DNA from: Poa pratensis
Lineage: Eukaryota > Streptophyta > Magnoliopsida > Poales > Poaceae
NCBI GenBank assembly: GCA_947311845.1
Contig: CAMZMU010000049.1
Coordinates: 6,223,597-6,287,596, forward strand
Length of the DNA: 64,000 nt
Reading direction: 5' to 3'
Below are positions 29,760-39,634 of this stretch, in pieces. Below the pieces are notes generated by a model, which worked only from the letters and a program-made list of their open reading frames with translations, searched no databases and was not told the DNA's origin. Position numbers and translations under genes: made by a program. Every line of letters begins with the position of its first letter. Within the stretch, counting starts at the first letter, position 1.

Positions 29760-32020
29760 GAAACAATGGTTTTTAGATACAAAAGTGTTCTCAGAAATGA
29801 GGTATCACCTATTTCATCAGAGATACAACAAAATTTTCCCAAGATTCAACCCCTAGGTACAAACGGTCATGTCCGCCGTTTTGACCGTATTTTGAAATCG
29901 GCATACGAAATTCAAAAAAAAATCAAAAAAATGGAAAACCTTCACGTGGAGTCATGATATGTGACCTAGTTAGCACAAAAAAAATATAAACTTGTAATAC
30001 GGCAATTTTCTTGGAAAAGTGTTCTCAGAAATGAGGTATCATCTATGAAGATTCATGGCTTTCGGGCCAAATGACGAATGATATGGCCACATTCATGGCA
30101 TAGTTTGTTCAAATATGCCCATATTGGGCACAAACGTGTATCTTGGAACCGTGAACAATGTTGCCGAAGAAAGTTTTTATTTTTCTTGCACAAAAAAATC
30201 ATTTTTTATTTTCTGGGTGCAAAAAATGGGTTATTTTGTGAAGCACCTATCGAAAATATGTGGTAAGATAGGAGAAATACATTTTATAAAACTACTATAC
30301 CACATAATATGTACAATTAACCAAATGATTGCGTGTTAAACAGTTTCTATCTACCTCTCGTAAAAAAGACAAATTCCTGCCGATTCAGCTGGAAGGGGGT
30401 CAAATTTGAACTACAGGTGCCTCATGGTTTTCTTATGATTTTTTGAAAAAATCATATTTGGGTACACAAGTACCTATTTCATCAGAGATATAACAAAATC
30501 TTCACGAGATTTAACCCCTAGCTACGAACGGTCATGTCCCCCGAGTTGACCGTATATTGAAATCGGCATACGAAATTCAAAAAAAAATCAAATAAATGGA
30601 AAACCTTCGCGTGGTGTCATTATATGTGTCCTAGTATCCATCAAAAATCATAAACTCGGAATACGGCAATTTTCTTAAGAAAGTGTTCTCAGAAATGAGG
30701 TATCATCTATGAAGATTCATGGTTTTAGGGCCAAATGACGAATGTTATGTCCACATTCATGGTATAGTTTTCTTAAATATGCCCGTATTGGGCACAAACG
30801 TGTATCTTGGAACCGTGAACAATGTTGCCGAAGAAACTTTTCATTTTCCTTTCACGAAAAAATCATTTTTCTATTTCCGAATGCGAAAAATGGGTTATTT
30901 TGTGAAGCAACTACCAAAAATATGTCCTAAAATAGGAGCACTTCATTTAAAAAAAAATACTAGACCACATTTTATTTGCAAATAAACAAATGGTTGCGTG
31001 TGAAACGGTTTCCATCTATCTCTCGTTAAAAAGACAAATTCATGTCGATTCAGCTGGAAACGGCTAGATTTTGAACTGCAGCTGTCACACTGCTTGCCCG
31101 TTATTTTCCTAAATTTCATTTTTACATTCACAAGTATCCATTTCATCATAGATATATCAAAATATCCACATGATTCAAATACTAGACACGAACGGTCACG
31201 GCCACGAATTCGACTAGATTTTCAAATGAGCACACGAAATTAAAAAAAATCAAAATAATGTAAAACCTTCGCGTAGCGTCATCATATGTGACCTAGTTAC
31301 CACAAAAAATTATAAACTTGCATTGCGAAAGTTTTACTGGAAAAGTGTTCTCAAAAACTTGCTATCACGAACGAACATTCATAACTTTCAAGATGAAGGA
31401 GCAATGTTTTGGACACATTCATGACATAGTTTGTCGAAATGTGCCCAAATTTGGCACATGTGTTCATTGTGGGATGGAAAGCAATGTTGCCGACCAAAGA
31501 TTTCGACATGTTTCACAAAAAAAAACCACTTTTCATTTTTCAAGTGCTTAAAATAGGTTTTTTTGTGAAGCACCTACCAAAAATATGTTCCAAAATTTGA
31601 GCAATACATTTTCTAAAAACACTAGACCACATTTTATGTACAACTAACTAAATTGTTGTGTGGCAAAAGGTTTCGCTCCACCTCTCGTTAAAAAGACAAA
31701 ATTCCGCCGATTCAACTGGAAGCGGGTGAAATTTGAACTACAGGTGCATCCTAGTTTGCTCAAGATTTTTTGAAAAAATCATTTTTGGGTACACAAGTAC
31801 CTATTTTATCAGAGATACAACAATAGTTTCGCAAGATTCGGCCCCTAGCTACGAACGGTCATGTCCGCCGTTTTGACCGCATTTTGAAATCGGCATACGA
31901 TCAAAACAAAATCAAAAAAATAGAAAACCTTCGCGTTGTGTCATTATATGTGATCTAGTTAACAGTAAAAATAATTAACTTGGAATAAGGAAATAATATT
32001 GAAAAAGTGTTCTCTGAAAT
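29760..32020. repeat. tandem array, period about 664 bp, four copies
   Basis: The landmark ACGGTCATG/ACGGTCACG occurs at 29863, 30528, 31192 and 31855, spaced 665, 664 and 663 bp. A second landmark, GAACCGTGAACAATGTTGCC, is at about 30147 and 30811, with a diverged copy near 31470. The first, second and fourth copies are closest; the third has drifted. Many copies contain ACGGTCA...TGACCGT, a 7-bp inverted repeat. The first and last copies are partial. No frame is conserved across units, so this is non-coding. Confidence 0.9.
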
Positions 32021-32379
32021 ATATTTAATTTTAAAGAATAATCCAAAGAAAATATTTCAAATTCTTCAAAACCCTATGTAAAGCAATATATAATGTTAGT
32101 AGTATTTTATTTTTTATTTTGACTAATTACAGTCCCTAATAGTCTATAATTTCAAATTATATCTATACAAAAAAATGCAAAATTTATTTGGCTGAAATTT
32201 GAGTTCAATATCAAAAGTAATAAAATAAAACATAAAAGAATAAGAAAAGGTAGAAAAAAAAAACCAGCCTCGCTGGCCCATTACCTTGCCGAACGGGCCC
32301 AAGCCTGTTTGTGTACCCAGTTAGTCCTCACAATAAATTAAAGGTATTAGTGTTCAAGTATGACACAAACATGATGCGT

Positions 32380-32460
32380 GCATGGTGGCTAGCGCAGCCT
32401 GTAGGCTTGCGTGCGAAGGAAGAGGTCCCAGGTTCGATTCCGGAGCGACGCAATTTTATT
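32380..32460 (+). repeat. tRNA-like segment with pol III box A and box B
   Basis: TGGCTAGCGCAG (32386-32397) fits box A, and GGTTCGATTCC (32431-32441) is an exact box B with spacing close to a tRNA. GCGT near 32377 can pair with ACGC near 32452. The D and anticodon stems are poor, so I call it a tRNA pseudogene or the head of a SINE rather than a tRNA. Confidence 0.45.
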
Positions 32461-32518
32461 TTTCCCGCAGGAGGCCTTCCTCCGGTTGGACCGGCGGCCT
32501 GTTGGGCCCGGTTTTCTG

Positions 32519-32800
32519 CTGGTTAGGGCGGGTGGGTCCCACATGGCGGGTCCCACATGGCAGCAGGGTGGGTTCCACATGGCGGGTCACACGGTGGGTC
32601 CGACCAGGCGGGTCACACGGTGGGTCCGACCAGGCGGGTCCCACATGGCAGCAGGGTGGGTCCCACATGGCGGGTCCCACAGGTCACACGGTGGGTCCCA
32701 CATGACAAGTCACATGGCGGGTCCCACTGGTCCCACATGGCAAGAGGATGGGTCCCATATGACAAGTCACATGGCGTGTCCCACCGTTCAGATCGGTCAA
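32519..32800. repeat. GGTCCCACATGG minisatellite
   Basis: GGTGGGTCCCACATGGCGGG and variants (GGTCACACGGTGGGTCCGACCA, a 30-bp direct pair at 32583-32642) repeat for about 280 bp. Frames stay open on both strands only because the repeat lacks stop codons. CACGTAAGCRAAAATGACACC repeats follow to 32935. Confidence 0.8.
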
Positions 32801-33299
32801 CAAGTCAATATGTGCTCCTCCTGTCAACGGGTCCCACCTGTCAGTGAGATGGCTGAGTATTGACACGTAAGCGAAAATGACACCTAAGAAATGACACGTA
32901 AGCAAAAATGACACCTAAGCAGTGACACGTAGGCGAGACTGCTGAGTTGGCTGACAACTAATACGAACGACCATTTAAATTGGTCGTAATCGGGTAGAAA
33001 AAATATATTAAATTAATGTTATTTGCATTATGACCAATTCATGTTAGGAGATCATGACCTTTCTGACAAAATTGGTCATAAATTTGTGCTGTTTACACCC
33101 TCAAAAACAGCATATGACCAACTGGTTCAAAATGGTCATAGATCTATGACCAATATTTTGAGCGTCACAATAAAAGGTCATAGGATAGCATATTTCTTGT
33201 AGTGTCCCTCTCACGCATGCCTACCCCCCCCGGTGAACTTTTCTCAGAATCGGGAAATTCCGAAAGAGTAAAAAGTTATTTCAAAAAGAAGTTTTTTTT

Positions 33300-33540
33300 C
33301 TACAAAATAAAAAAATTCAAAAAATTCAAATTTTTTGGATTTGTTGAATTTTTGGATTTTTTGAAGTTTACTGGATTTTTTGAATTTTTTTGATTTTTTG
33401 AATTTTTTGATTTTTTTTGAATTTTTCTGGATTTTTTGATCTTCTTTCTGAAGTTTTTAAATTTTTTTGGATTTTTTAAACACATATATATACACATATA
33501 TACCATACATAAACTACACACACATATATACACATACACA
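33300..33540. repeat. T-rich low-complexity stretch and ATATAC/ACACAT microsatellite
   Basis: GAATTTTTTGGATTTT units run to about 33475, then (AC/AT)n to 33540. A similar T-rich run is at 33745-33810. It lies inside the outer CACTA. Confidence 0.8.
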
Positions 33541-33610
33541 AGGGTTAAGAGGGTTGATATGATACTATTATCAATAAGAACCTGAGTAGCATGAGGTAGT
33601 TGAATTGAAT

Positions 33611-33682
33611 GGAACTTAGAAGTTAAGCGTGCTTGGGTTGGAGCAATCTGAGGATGGGTGACCTACTGGGAAGTCATCATTT
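33611..33682 (+). repeat. 5S rRNA-derived segment with internal promoter boxes
   Basis: GAAGTTAAGCGTGCTTGGG (33619-33637) is identical to plant 5S rRNA box A, and GGATGGGTGACCTACTGGGA (33652-33671) differs from box C by one base. The spacer between them (TTGGAGCAATCTGA) has diverged, and the 5' third of 5S is not convincing. 5S-derived promoters are known in Cassandra TRIM retrotransposons and in SINE3-type elements; a plain 5S pseudogene is the third option. It sits inside the outer CACTA element, outside any 5S array. Confidence 0.8.
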
Positions 33683-33858
33683 GAGATATGTTTCGAGTGT
33701 TCAAAATGTTCAAAAAATTCAAATATTTAGGGTTTTCCAAATTATTTCATTTTCTGATTTTTTTGATTTTTTTTGGATTTTTGAATTTTTTTTGGATTTT
33801 TTGAAAATCCAGATCTAGATCTGGCCGCCTTTTTTTAAAATTCAAAAAAAAAAAATCT

Positions 33859-34048
33859 GTGGCGCACCGGGGTAGGGGTGCGCCACAGAATTGTTGTTTT
33901 CTGTGGCTCATCTGTTTTCTGGGGGTGCGCCACATATTTTTTTCTGTGGCGCACGGACGGCGTGCGCCACAGAATAAATATTTTTGTGGCGTGATGTCTG
34001 TGGCGCATGCCCCATGCGCCACAGAATCACCAAAATGGTGCGCCACTA
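33859..34048. repeat. right subterminal repeats of the outer CACTA
   Basis: CTGTGGCGCACC...GGTGCGCCACAG hairpins and single copies match 25833-26051. Confidence 0.85.
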
Positions 34049-34825
34049 AAAGGCTTATCCCTACTAGTGATGTGCTCGCAAGCACAATCAAGAAAGGTGT
34101 TCCAACTTGAGGGAGTCAAGATCGGCATCATCTAGCTCAAGTGGAATGCGCAAGGCAAAGGTATGATCTTGATAGGGTTTCTATTTTATCGGTCTCATGG
34201 TGTTAGTAGGAGACCGGGTTATAAGATAGACGGCGTACTATCAAAAGAGGCTCTCAAGTGAGTAAGTTGATCGCATCTTTGTGGAGAGCTCAAACATTTG
34301 CATACTTGGCCTATCATCTTTGTTGGTTGTTATTTGGCTTTTATCCATGTGAGAATTTAGAGCTTGTGTTCATCTCCATAACAAGCTCTAGTTCATCAAA
34401 AATAGATTTCATATGAATATCTTGTTGCGCTTTTTATGTTGGAGGTTTTACCGACTTATCTTTTCTAGAGAGGTCAAACTCTCTCCTTGTGGTTTCCTCC
34501 TCACATGATGGACTATGATGTGTATATGCATGATATTGTATGGCTTGTGATTATCTTCGAAACAAGGCTAAGATCATAGAAAACGAAGTCTTGATGAAAA
34601 ACTTGTTGGTTTCTTGGTGGTGGAGGATTTACCGGTTGTTCTTTAATAGAAAAGTTTTACCTTTCTACATTTGGTTTTATCCTCCATCTTTGGACTATGA
34701 TGTTTCTCTACATGATCTTGAAGAGCTCTTCGTTGCGATTCCAACGAGCCCAAGATCATCGAAATCGAAGTTCGGATGAAAAAGATATTACAGTTTTCGT
34801 TTTACTGTTTCTGTCAGTTTTCAGC

Positions 34826-35020
34826 AAACCGGATATTCCAGTTTTGTTCTGCACCGGAATATCCGGGTAGGCCAGAATTTCCGGGTTAAGTTGGGACCGG
34901 AATATCCGGTCCTCCCCAGTTTTTTCAGAAAATCAGCTAAGGTCTTCTCGGCGCGAGCCTCTGTACTCAGCCGGATTTTTAGGCCGGATATTTGGGTCAG
35001 GGACCGGATATTCCGGTCTA
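34826..35020. repeat. cluster of CCGGAATATCCGG-type palindromes in the LTR
   Basis: Copies or half copies occur near 34830, 34854, 34898, 34980 and 35003, directly upstream of the TATA box at 35056. Such a cluster in U3 suggests protein binding sites, for example an enhancer, but no factor can be named. Confidence 0.6.
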
Positions 35021-35055
35021 AGTGTGGCTGCAATGGCTATTTTCGTGGGAGGGGC

Positions 35056-35063
35056 TATAAATA
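35056..35063 (+). promoter_or_regulatory. TATA box of the LTR
   Basis: GGGGCTATAAATACCCCTCC, followed by the CTCTCTCTCCC leader. Typical of an LTR U3/R junction. Confidence 0.6.
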
Positions 35064-35505
35064 CCCCTCCCCTTATTCAAGCTTGGGCTGCTCGTTTTTG
35101 TCTCTCTCTCCCACCATTGTTGACCTTGGAAAGCTTGCCCCTCTCTCAATTCCTCGCATGATTCTTACAAATCTTTGAGGTAAAAGTGAGAGGAGATCTA
35201 GATCTACATTTTCACCAATCCATCTCTCCTCCAAGCGAGGAGAACCTAGTGGATCTAGATCTTGGAGTTCTTTTGTGGTTCTCTTCTTTGTTCTTACTCT
35301 CTTATCCCCCCATAAGTATTAGTTGTTTTTGGTGGGATTTGAGAGTGAAGGACGTAATGTTAGAGACCGGATTGGCCAAAAGGTGGTAGGTGTTGGTGGT
35401 GATCAGATTGCTGCCTGATTGATTAATCTCATTGATTGGGCCACGATTACGATGATCTTTCGTTTCGTGTTGGTTAACTAACTACCAACCCCCACAGATT
35501 CGTTC

Positions 35506-36768
35506 AATTGTTCCATCGTGTGTCAATGTTCATGCTTAAAAAGATGTATGTACGTGCAAGTGCAACAACTTACTAATCAATGTGAGAATTCTAACTGAAG
35601 ATGGCCAGGTGGGTTGCTTAGTTATTGCGTACAAGCTTAGCAATTAATTGCCCACAAACAAGGCACATGTAGCACTAGTAATTGGCACTATTATGCATCC
35701 ATAATTATTGTGCTACTTGAACTGAGTAAGCATGTGGTGTGGGTGCGTAGGTAATGGAGAGTAAGTGATTTTAATCAGCATGGGATGGATGTCCATTCGG
35801 CATGCCAATTTTGTGCAAGCGGCAGCATTTCGTGCGGCCTTCAATTGCACTTACTCTATTCTGGAGTAGCTAGCTGCATCATTTGGGTTCATGGTGACAT
35901 GAGTAGGTAGTTTTAGAATCCATAACTGCGGATCATCCTTAATTAATTACATGAATGTACTGGTACTCTATTCGTACTACTAGTACTGTGCTGTCCCTAC
36001 AACTACAAGGCTGCTGCCCTGTTTCATCTAGCTGGTGGTGGCGCTTGTACTTTGAGGCCAACCGAATACGTTCACCTTAATTTTACATTAAGCTGACTTT
36101 CACGGGCCTCAAACATTTGCCACATCGTCCATCACTAAAGTAAAATGAGGTAACAATTAACAGAGTAGAAAGTAGAGCATGGCATAGAATGTTCTATTTG
36201 GATCGTAGGAATTTTCATGGATCTTTTTTTTTTGTAAAATTTAGGTATTTATGATCTTTTCGTGTGCATATGCTTCGGATCAAAAGAATGGTGCCAAACA
36301 AATTCATGTGTATTCGTTTACTAAGCTTTAATTTTATAGAATTTGAACAATATATACTCACCCTTATTTGTAACCTGAATTAAGGTATTCAGGACATGCA
36401 TGCATGGGCTATTCCTAGAGTTTTTTCGTGCTTCGTAATCACACGTTTTGTGTTTCCAAACATGTCACATGTCACGTTTGTGTGTGTTTTTTCTGTTCTT
36501 GTGATTCTAAGTATGCTGCGCACGATCTAAAGAGGGGCTATATTAAATGGAGTAAAAACCGCGTCACGATCAAGGGAGGAAACGAAACTATATAGGCCAT
36601 AGGCCCTAGCTTGCCAAGGCGTGCGTGAGAAATAAAGAGAACTACTAGTAGTGATGTTCTTTCAGGTTTACACAATTTGCTCTACACAAGTACAGATTCC
36701 TCCTTCTTTCCTCTCCCAATAACCGGTCAGAGCTCGAGCTATCTTTTTGTTTAGACAGGCGGAAAAGA
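35506..36768. other. no gene recognised
   Basis: About 1.26 kb of ordinary AT-rich intergenic DNA. No long frame, repeat period or terminal repeat was seen. Confidence 0.5.
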
Positions 36769-37041
36769 GGAGGAAATTACAAAAACATACCACATTTGGG
36801 GCAGTGGTAACGGGTCAGTACCATTCTTGGAAAAAAAAATCATGTTAGTACCATCTCTGGGACTAACGAGAACAGCTCGCACTAATTTTTGTCTAACAGC
36901 ATATTGACAGCAGGGCTGACCGACCGGGCCCATCCGTAAGGGCTGACTAGGCAACACACGTGGATGGTGAACTGACGTGGACGTGGGGCCCACCTGTCAG
37001 CCCTACATATTTTCCCTAGGCTGGGCTTGCGTTGACCAGGT

Positions 37042-38100
37042 TAGTTCACCTGCCTCGTCCTCGCCGACGCCGTCTTGTCCACGCTCGTCTCCGACGCTGG
37101 GGATGAGCTGGGCGCCATCAAGAACGCGTTGCGCCTCCACTCGCTGCTCGACTACTAGGACACCAAGAAGCTGCGCGCGCTGCCGGACGGCGACACGCTC
37201 ACCGACACCTTCGACCAGGCCGCCGGCAACGCGGCCAGCAGCCACGTGGGCAGCGTCAAGATGGCCAAGCTCGACGGCGGCGGCTTCGGGTTCAAGGCCG
37301 CCGCCAGCCCCGGCGACACGTACGACGCCACCATGGTGAAGGCCCTCAAACAGACAGAGTACGATTTCGCGGTGCTCGAGATCTCGGCGCCCATGGAGTT
37401 CGACGGCCTCTTCGACGTGCCCTCCATCGCCAGCCTCACCAAGCTGCTGGAGAAGGCCGGGTGCAAGCGGTTTGCGGCGCTCGTCGCCGACACCCCCGGC
37501 GTGCTGATGGCGTACCAGGCGGCCATGGACAAGGGGCTCACCCTGTTCGCGCCCAACGACGCAGCCTTCCAGGCCAAGGGCTCGCCGGACGTCGACAAGA
37601 TGTCCCGCGCCAACCTCGTCGCGCTGCTGCTGTACCACGCGCTGCCGTCGTACAACCCCAGGGCGTCGCTCAAGCTGATCAAGGCGTCGGCGCGCTCGCT
37701 CCGCACGCTGGCCTCCACGGTGTCCGGCAGGTACAACGTGTCCGTGGTGGCGCACATCGACGCCGTGTCGCTCGACACGGGCGTCCGGAAGTCCCGCGTC
37801 GCGGACACGGTCCTGGACGACACACCCGTGTGCGTGCTCACGGTGGACAGCCTCTTGCTGCCCCTCGAGCTCTTCGTCGGCGCGCCGGCTGCTGCACCAA
37901 AGCCCGCGCCGGCGCTGGCACCCGCCGCCGATGCGACGTTGAGTTCTCCTCCCGCGCCTCCACCGGCCGACGACCCGTCGTCGTCGGAGCCCGCCGACCA
38001 CAAGCACAAGGACCTGAAGGCGTCGTCCGCCACCGCTGTCGCATTGCGGTGGTCGATTGGAGCGTTCGCCGTGGCCGCGTGTTGCTCCCTTCTCGTCTGA
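37042..38100 (+). pseudogene. fasciclin-like arabinogalactan protein, 5' truncated, captured by a MULE
   Basis: Coding similarity begins at about 37042 inside the first fasciclin domain (ADAVLSTLVSDAGDELGAIK, LRLHSLLDY) and meets a TAG at 37156-37158 where the family has Tyr. From 37159 the frame is open to the stop at 38098-38100. The open part has the rest of domain 1, a complete second fasciclin domain (LTLFAPNDAAFQAKG, LLYHALPSY), a Pro/Ala/Ser-rich arabinogalactan stretch (APKPAPALAPA, PPAPPPADD) and a hydrophobic C-terminus typical of a GPI-anchor signal. Such proteins sit at the plasma membrane/cell wall and affect adhesion. The signal peptide and start are missing and the TAG is in frame, so this is a captured pseudogene. 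An ATG at 37246 could still start a 284-residue product without a signal peptide. Strong GC3 bias is retained, so capture may be recent. Confidence 0.85.
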
Positions 38101-38338
38101 GTCGTCGTCTCGTCTGAATCCGCCCCAGATCGAGCAGCTACTACACTCTGGACTGGATGGGAGGGAGGGGGCTGAGCTGACCGGAGCAGGGAGCGGTGGG
38201 CGGCGGTGAGAGAGAGAGAGGAGAATGAGGGACAGAGAGAAAGAGGGGAAAAGGTGGGGGCTAACATGTGGGTCCATTTCCACCTCAGCTCTACGTCCAC
38301 GTGTGCTGCCTAGTCAGCTCTGACAGGTGGGGCCAATC

Positions 38339-38935
38339 TAGGGGTGTAAACGGATAGGATAATTTCCGCACCGAATCCGTCGCCGAATCCGTTTTAAAGA
38401 ATCCATATCCGGTTTCGAAGAATTTGCTGGATAAGGATATCCGATTCCGAACTGAACACCCGGATACGGTATAGGATATGGTATGAAAAATAGCATCCGA
38501 ATATGGATTATCCGAATATTAGTTAGGATTATCCGATGGTTATAATCCGAATAATCCGATTTTCTACCGAAATGTCTAAACTAATAGAGCACAATTTGTA
38601 TTTAGTGAGTTGTGGAGCTCATTTGTTGAACAACGACTCCCTTGCATGGTCATTCTACATACTATGGAGTATAACTTTGTTAGATTATTATGTTGTTGAG
38701 CTATTATTTTTGGTTATGTGGCTTGATGATATACATTGCGCATATCGATCCGACTAATTTTCTTTCCGCCCCGAATCCGCTCCGTTTCCGTTCCGAATCC
38801 GTGATTATATCTATCCGCCCCCGAATCCGCAACCGTTCATTATCCGATCCGATCCGAATCCGAGAAAAAAATATGGTAAAGGATATGGTAGAGGTAAAAT
38901 CCGATCCGATCCGATCCGATCCGTTTACACCCCTA
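38339..38935. mobile_element. hAT-like non-autonomous element inside the MULE right arm
   Basis: TAGGGGTGTAAACGGAT at the left is the exact inverse of ATCCGTTTACACCCCTA at the right. Flanking octamers GGCCAATC (38331-38338) and GCCCAATC (38936-38943) differ at one base, as expected for an 8-bp hAT duplication. The interior is rich in ATCCGAAT/CCGATCCGAT words and has no transposase frame. Confidence 0.85.
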
Positions 38936-39104
38936 GCCCAATCGGTCAGCACTGCTGTCAAAACGTAGTTAGATAGAAATCAGTGCGATCTGTTGTCGTT
39001 AGTCCCAGAGATGACACTGACATGAAAAAAATTACAGGAATGGTACTGACGTGTTACCACCGCCCCAAATGTGATATGTTTTTGTAATTACCTCCGAAAA
39101 AGAG

Positions 39105-39634
39105 GTTGCAAAAGTAGCTGGCCGCTTTATGCCTGGATTGGGCGATCTAACGAGGAGGATGCCACAATTGAAAAGCAGGCTGGCTGGCTGGAGCATATGT
39201 AAAAGACCTTTCTTTACGAGGCAAAGTGCTGGCATCTAAACCATATCGATCCATCCATTGGCTTGGCTAGCCGGCCGGCCCTTTCGATGGATGGATCCAG
39301 CATCCACACGTACGTACGTACGTCGAGTTGCTTTCTCGGTCGACCTCCTCTGGTGGAGAATGAATGTATGTGTGTTGTAATGTACGAGAGCAAAACATAT
39401 CATCCATCTTTTTTTTGCTTTAGAAAAGATAACGAAGCAAATCAGGAGGAGTATATGTATCAACATACAAAACATGGTGTCCAGGTAAGTACATAGTTTA
39501 GCTGCAGTTCCTGTCCCGCCACTGTATTCCTGATTGTAGTTAACTAGTGCGTGCACCTTGAAGCTGTTCACGGGCAACGTTATTAACTGCACCGCCGGCC
39601 TTAATTTTGGAAAAGTATAGTAATCATCCGGGGA
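39105..39634. other. non-coding segment homologous to 23695-24110
   Basis: Ordered matches such as CCGCTTTATGCCTGG, GACCTTTCTTTACGAGGCAAAG, GGATCCAGCATCCACACG, ATAGTTTAGCTGCAG and GCACCGCCGGCCTTAAT show common descent with the left segment. After an inserted element, the match seems to resume near 40447 (GAAAACGTCAACAAAACTA against GAAGACGTCAATAGAACTA). No coding frame was found. Confidence 0.55.

Larger units (their letters stand above)
26063..33204. mobile_element. inner CACTA element carrying captured exons and a tandem array
   Basis: Termini are CACTACAAGAAATATGCTAT and its near-exact inverse ending ...TTTCTTGTAGTG; over the first 29 bp only two positions differ. TCC flanks it on both sides (26060-26062 and 33205-33207). 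Subterminal motifs are TGGTCA/TGACCA words at both ends. No transposase is present, so it is non-autonomous. Contents from left to right: minus-strand exons (26895-29235), a four-copy array of about 664 bp (29760-32020), a tRNA-like segment, and a GGTCCCACATGG minisatellite. Confidence 0.9.
25811..34069. mobile_element. outer non-autonomous CACTA element
   Basis: It starts CACTACTAGGAAATTGCC and ends GGCTTATCCCTACTAGTG, and is flanked by ATG on both sides (25808-25810 and 34070-34072), the 3-bp target duplication expected of CACTA. Without the inner insertion it is about 1.1 kb. Each end carries around ten copies of CTGTGGCGCA/TGCGCCACAG in both orientations. It encodes no transposase. It contains a 5S-rRNA-like segment and T-rich low-complexity DNA near its right end. 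Confidence 0.9.
25439..35505 (+). repeat. LTR-like sequence of a retrotransposon, split by a CACTA nest
   Basis: The left piece (25439-25810, beginning TGAAAGTGCATGTGCCCTC) and the right piece (34073 to about 35505, ending near CCAACCCCCACA) form one unit of about 1.8 kb once the CACTA and one ATG are removed. A TATAAATA box at 35056-35063 with C/T-rich sequence after it fits the U3/R border of a plus-strand LTR. No pol coding is nearby, so it is a solo LTR or a fragment. I could not find a clean target duplication, so the outer borders are approximate. The family was not identified. Confidence 0.5.
36769..39095. mobile_element. Pack-MULE carrying a fasciclin-like gene fragment
   Basis: The left end GGAGGAAATTACAAAAACATA and the inverse of the right end (GGAGGTAATTACAAAAACATA) open long terminal inverted repeats that match in patches over about 170 bp (CACATTTGGGGC, GTCAGTACCATTC, ATCTCTGGGACTAACGA). 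After removing a nested element they extend further (CTGACTAGGCA, CACACGTGGA). Flanks GGAAAAGAG (36761-36769) and GAAAAAGAG (39096-39104) match at 8 of 9 positions, like a 9-bp Mutator target duplication; the exact first base is uncertain by one. No MURA transposase is present. Confidence 0.8.

Noticed and set aside
32380..32460. A functional tRNA gene
   Set aside because: D and anticodon stems do not form well and the acceptor stem pairs only over about four bases.
32382..32914. Several open frames in the 32.4-32.9 kb region
   Set aside because: They are products of the GGTCCCACATGG minisatellite, which lacks stop codons in several frames on both strands.
33611..33682. A functional 5S rRNA gene
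   Set aside because: The 5' third is missing, the spacer has diverged, and the copy is single and inside a transposon.
37003..38300. Long minus-strand open frames (381-426 codons) across the fasciclin-like gene
   Set aside because: They are antisense to a GC3-rich coding region, have Arg/Gly-rich composition and no domain. The plus strand explains the sequence.
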